Shown here: positions 62,039 through 64,000 of the stretch, one piece after another
Layout: each line of letters begins with the position of its first letter
How positions within the stretch are numbered: the first letter of the stretch is position 1
Source of the DNA: Methylotenera versatilis 301
GTDB taxonomy: Bacteria > Pseudomonadota > Gammaproteobacteria > Burkholderiales > Methylophilaceae
Length of the DNA: 64,000 bases
Direction: 5' to 3'
Assembly (NCBI RefSeq): GCF_000093025.1
Contig: NC_014207.1
Location: 496,001-560,000, forward strand
The notes under the pieces: generated by a model
Told to the model about the DNA's origin: nothing
Databases searched by the model: none
What the model saw: the letters and a program-made list of their open reading frames with translations, nothing else
Program-made: the position numbers and the translations under genes

Positions 62039-62731
62039 TTAATCGTTCTTTTCTGATAATCGATAGCCTGCGCCTCGTACGGTTTGAATTAAATCTTCAT
62101 GACCAGAAAGTGAAAGTGCATTGCGCAAGCGGCGAATATGTACATCTACTGTGCGGTCTTCAACAAAAACGCGATCGCCCCAAACTTTATCTAAAAGCTG
62201 GCTGCGCGTGTGCACTCGTTCAGCATTCGTCATAAAGAAGTGTAGTAGTCTGAATTCAGTTGGGCCTAAATCTATTGTTTTATTGTTACCAGTAACGCGG
62301 TGAGTGGTTGGGTCTAAGCGTAAACCAGCCATTTCAATTGGGTCATCTGTCATTTGCGGCGCACGGCGACGTAACACGGCTTTGATGCGTGCATTCAATT
62401 CGCGAGGGCTAAATGGTTTGGTGACGTAATCATCTGCGCCAACTTCCAAACCACGTACTTTGTCGTATTCATCACCACGTGCGGTCAGCATGATAATAGG
62501 AATGGTCTTGGTCAGATTGTCAGACTTCAATAAGCGCGCAAATTCCAAGCCGTTCATGCCTGGTAGCATCCAATCCAGTAAAATCAAATCAGGGATAGTT
62601 TCGCGCATTAGGTTTTGTGCAATCTCTACACTTAATGCGCGCATGGCGTTGTGCCCTGCTTGGGTGATGTTTAGCGCCAGTAGTTCTTGAATCGCTGGTT
62701 CATCTTCCACAACTAATATATTGGCCGGCAT
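62039..62731 (-). CDS. phoB: Phosphate-regulon response regulator PhoB
   Basis: A 230-residue OmpR-class regulator: ILVVEDEPAIQELLALNI, phospho-acceptor Asp in LILLDWMLPGMNG, the YVTKPFSPREL Lys, and a winged helix with LGPTEFRLLHFFM, VFVEDRTVDVHIRRLRNAL and GAGYRLSE. The match to PhoB is strong across both domains. A Pho box 58 bases upstream indicates autoregulation. Confidence 0.95.
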   Translation of the reverse strand: MPANILVVEDEPAIQELLALNITQAGHNAMRALSVEIAQNLMRETIPDLILLDWMLPGMNGLEFARLLKSDNLTKTIPIIMLTARGDEYDKVRGLEVGADDYVTKPFSPRELNARIKAVLRRRAPQMTDDPIEMAGLRLDPTTHRVTGNNKTIDLGPTEFRLLHFFMTNAERVHTRSQLLDKVWGDRVFVEDRTVDVHIRRLRNALSLSGHEDLIQTVRGAGYRLSEKND

Positions 62732-62788
62732 AGCTTCCTCTTGAATGTACTTTTTATTACTTTATTTTTGCCAGTTTATGATTTAAAT

Positions 62789-62806
62789 GTGACAGATTCA
62801 TGACAA
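62789..62806 (-). promoter_or_regulatory. Pho box upstream of phoB
   Basis: On the minus strand TTGTCAT-GAAT-CTGTCAC gives two PhoB half-sites at 11-base spacing, 58 bases before the phoB ATG. The divergent transporter gene starts 156 bases to the right and could be affected as well. Confidence 0.8.
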
Positions 62807-62961
62807 ATAGTAAATATAAAATTCCACGGTGATACTTCTGCGATGCTTCTGTCGTGCTTCCATCAAATTACCGCTTTTTAAATTGCCATTTTTTTTAATT
62901 TGTTACACTATGTAACATAACGTAATTACGCAATAATAATTCTTATATATAAGAGGGTGGC

Positions 62962-64000
62962 ATGGCGAATTTTTTATCTAAAGAACATATTACCGCAAAT
63001 GCAAATTTTAATCGCTGGCTAGTGCCGCCGGCAGCATTAGCGGTGCATTTGTCCATTGGTATGGCGTATGGTTTCAGTGTGTTTTGGAAGCCGTTAGGCA
63101 ATGCGCTTGTGGGCGCGGATGGCAAGCCCTTAGCTGCTTGTGCGGCTGGAGCGACTAACTTATCTGAAAAACTATCAGGCACGGCAAGGGCTTTATTTGC
63201 GACAGATTGTAATTGGACCCAGTTTGATTTGGGTTGGATGTTTACTTTGTTTTTTGTGTTGCTAGGTTGCTCGGCAGCACTTTGGGGTGGCTGGTTAGAG
63301 CGTGAAGGACCACGTAAAGCCGGTTTGGTTTCTATGGTGTTGTGGTGCGGCGGTTTGCTTATTTCGGCGTATGGTGTTTATGCGCATCAATTGTGGTTGA
63401 TGTGGCTGGGCAGTGGTGTGATTGGCGGTATAGGTCTTGGTTTAGGTTATATTTCACCAGTGTCTACCTTGATTAAATGGTTTCCTGACCGTCGAGGTAT
63501 GGCAACTGGTATGGCGATTATGGGCTTTGGTGGTGGTGCAATGATAGGCTCACCACTTGCTACTAAGCTGATGGGGCACTTTGCAACGCCAACCAATCCT
63601 GGTGTTTGGCAAACATTTGTTGCCTTAGCTGCGATTTATTTTGTATTCATGTTATGGGGTTCGCTAAGCTATCGCGTGCCGCCAACTGGCTGGAAACCTG
63701 CCAATTGGACGCCGCCAGCAGCGCAAAATAATGCGATGATTTCCAGTAAGCATGTACATCTTAAAAACGCTCATAAAACGCCGCAGTTTTGGTTATTGTG
63801 GTTGGTGTTATGTATGAACGTGTCAGCTGGCATTGGTATTATTGGCGCGGCTGCACCTATGCTGCAAGAAACCTTCGGTGGTGCGCTGATAGGTCAGCCT
63901 GATATTGGCTTTGCTGATATTAAAAAAGATGAAGCGCTCACGGCTGCTGCTGCGGCAGTAGGTGCGGGTTTCGTTGGCTTGATTTCATTGTTTAATATTT
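62962..64000 (+). CDS. OFA-family MFS transporter (3' end beyond window)
   Basis: ATG 62962, preceded by GAGGGTGG, opens a frame that runs past the right edge (346 codons seen). About ten membrane helices are visible so far. The MFS A-motif-like segment DRRGMATGMAIMGFGGGAMIGSP and GIGLGLGYISPVSTLIKWFP match the oxalate/formate antiporter (OFA) family, as does the opening NRWLVPPAALAVHLSIGMAYGFSVFW. An insert of about 35 residues (GADGKPLAACAAGA...) between helices 1 and 2 is longer than in OxlT. The substrate is probably a monocarboxylate, not determined. Confidence 0.9.
   Translation, partial: MANFLSKEHITANANFNRWLVPPAALAVHLSIGMAYGFSVFWKPLGNALVGADGKPLAACAAGATNLSEKLSGTARALFATDCNWTQFDLGWMFTLFFVLLGCSAALWGGWLEREGPRKAGLVSMVLWCGGLLISAYGVYAHQLWLMWLGSGVIGGIGLGLGYISPVSTLIKWFPDRRGMATGMAIMGFGGGAMIGSPLATKLMGHFATPTNPGVWQTFVALAAIYFVFMLWGSLSYRVPPTGWKPANWTPPAAQNNAMISSKHVHLKNAHKTPQFWLLWLVLCMNVSAGIGIIGAAAPMLQETFGGALIGQPDIGFADIKKDEALTAAAAAVGAGFVGLISLFNI

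Overview
The window looks like a chromosome segment of a moderately AT-rich betaproteobacterium. Family content (an MxaD-like START-fold protein, a large DUF3683/FAD/Fe-S fusion, HemJ, OFA-family MFS, CzcCBA, phoBR, ornithine-lipid olsBA) suggests the methylotrophic Methylophilaceae (Methylotenera-like). That placement is an inference from gene families, not a computed phylogeny. No phage, transposase, integrase or CRISPR array is visible.

Region 1 (1-8.8 kb) is a metal-efflux island. A QseBC/TctDE-type two-component pair (the kinase is cut by the left edge) is divergent from a CzcC-CzcB-CzcA tripartite RND pump, followed by an exported beta-rich protein and a small lipoprotein.

Region 2 (8.9-42.4 kb) is the most unusual part. 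It opens with a compact, overlapping operon for an atypical type II secretion machine: GspG, GspF, GspE, then PilM-, PilN-, PilO- and PilP-like inner-membrane proteins in place of canonical GspL/M/C, a secretin carrying a C-terminal cohesin-like domain, three further pseudopilins and a NarL-type regulator. Next come two multicopper-oxidase-like proteins and a 3355-residue exported protein that starts with a copper-less oxidase module and continues into surface-protein repeats and a beta-helix. Downstream are an LTXXQ/Spy-like protein, two small exported proteins, two tandem LolA-fold proteins, a cytochrome c/periplasmic-binding-protein fusion, a Sco1 copper chaperone, a receiver-only regulator, a lytic transglycosylase and a PAS/NarX-type kinase. 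The copper ligands are divided between the two oxidase proteins: each carries one half of a trinuclear site. The three oxidase modules therefore look like a six-domain (MnxG/MofA/OmpB-like) oxidase split into separate chains. A shared motif built on GGGT-N4-ACCC lies upstream of several of these units and may define one regulon. The organisation recalls the Geobacter OxpG/OmpB atypical type II system, so an extracellular metal-oxidising or electron-transfer role is plausible but unproven.

Region 3 (42.6-45.0 kb) is an arsenic operon (arsR, arsI-like lyase, ACR3, arsC) whose operator sits directly against the arsR start codon. Region 4 (45.1-64 kb) is mostly core genome: tRNA-Arg(CCG), a diheme cytochrome c, apaH, the olsB-olsA ornithine-lipid pair under a three-repeat Pho box, a PfkB kinase, a TetR/MxaD-like pair with two matching operators, hemJ, a TlpA-like thioredoxin, the 1292-residue dehydrogenase, OmpA-type lipoproteins, and an autoregulated phoB-phoR-lipoprotein operon beside an OFA-family transporter cut by the right edge.
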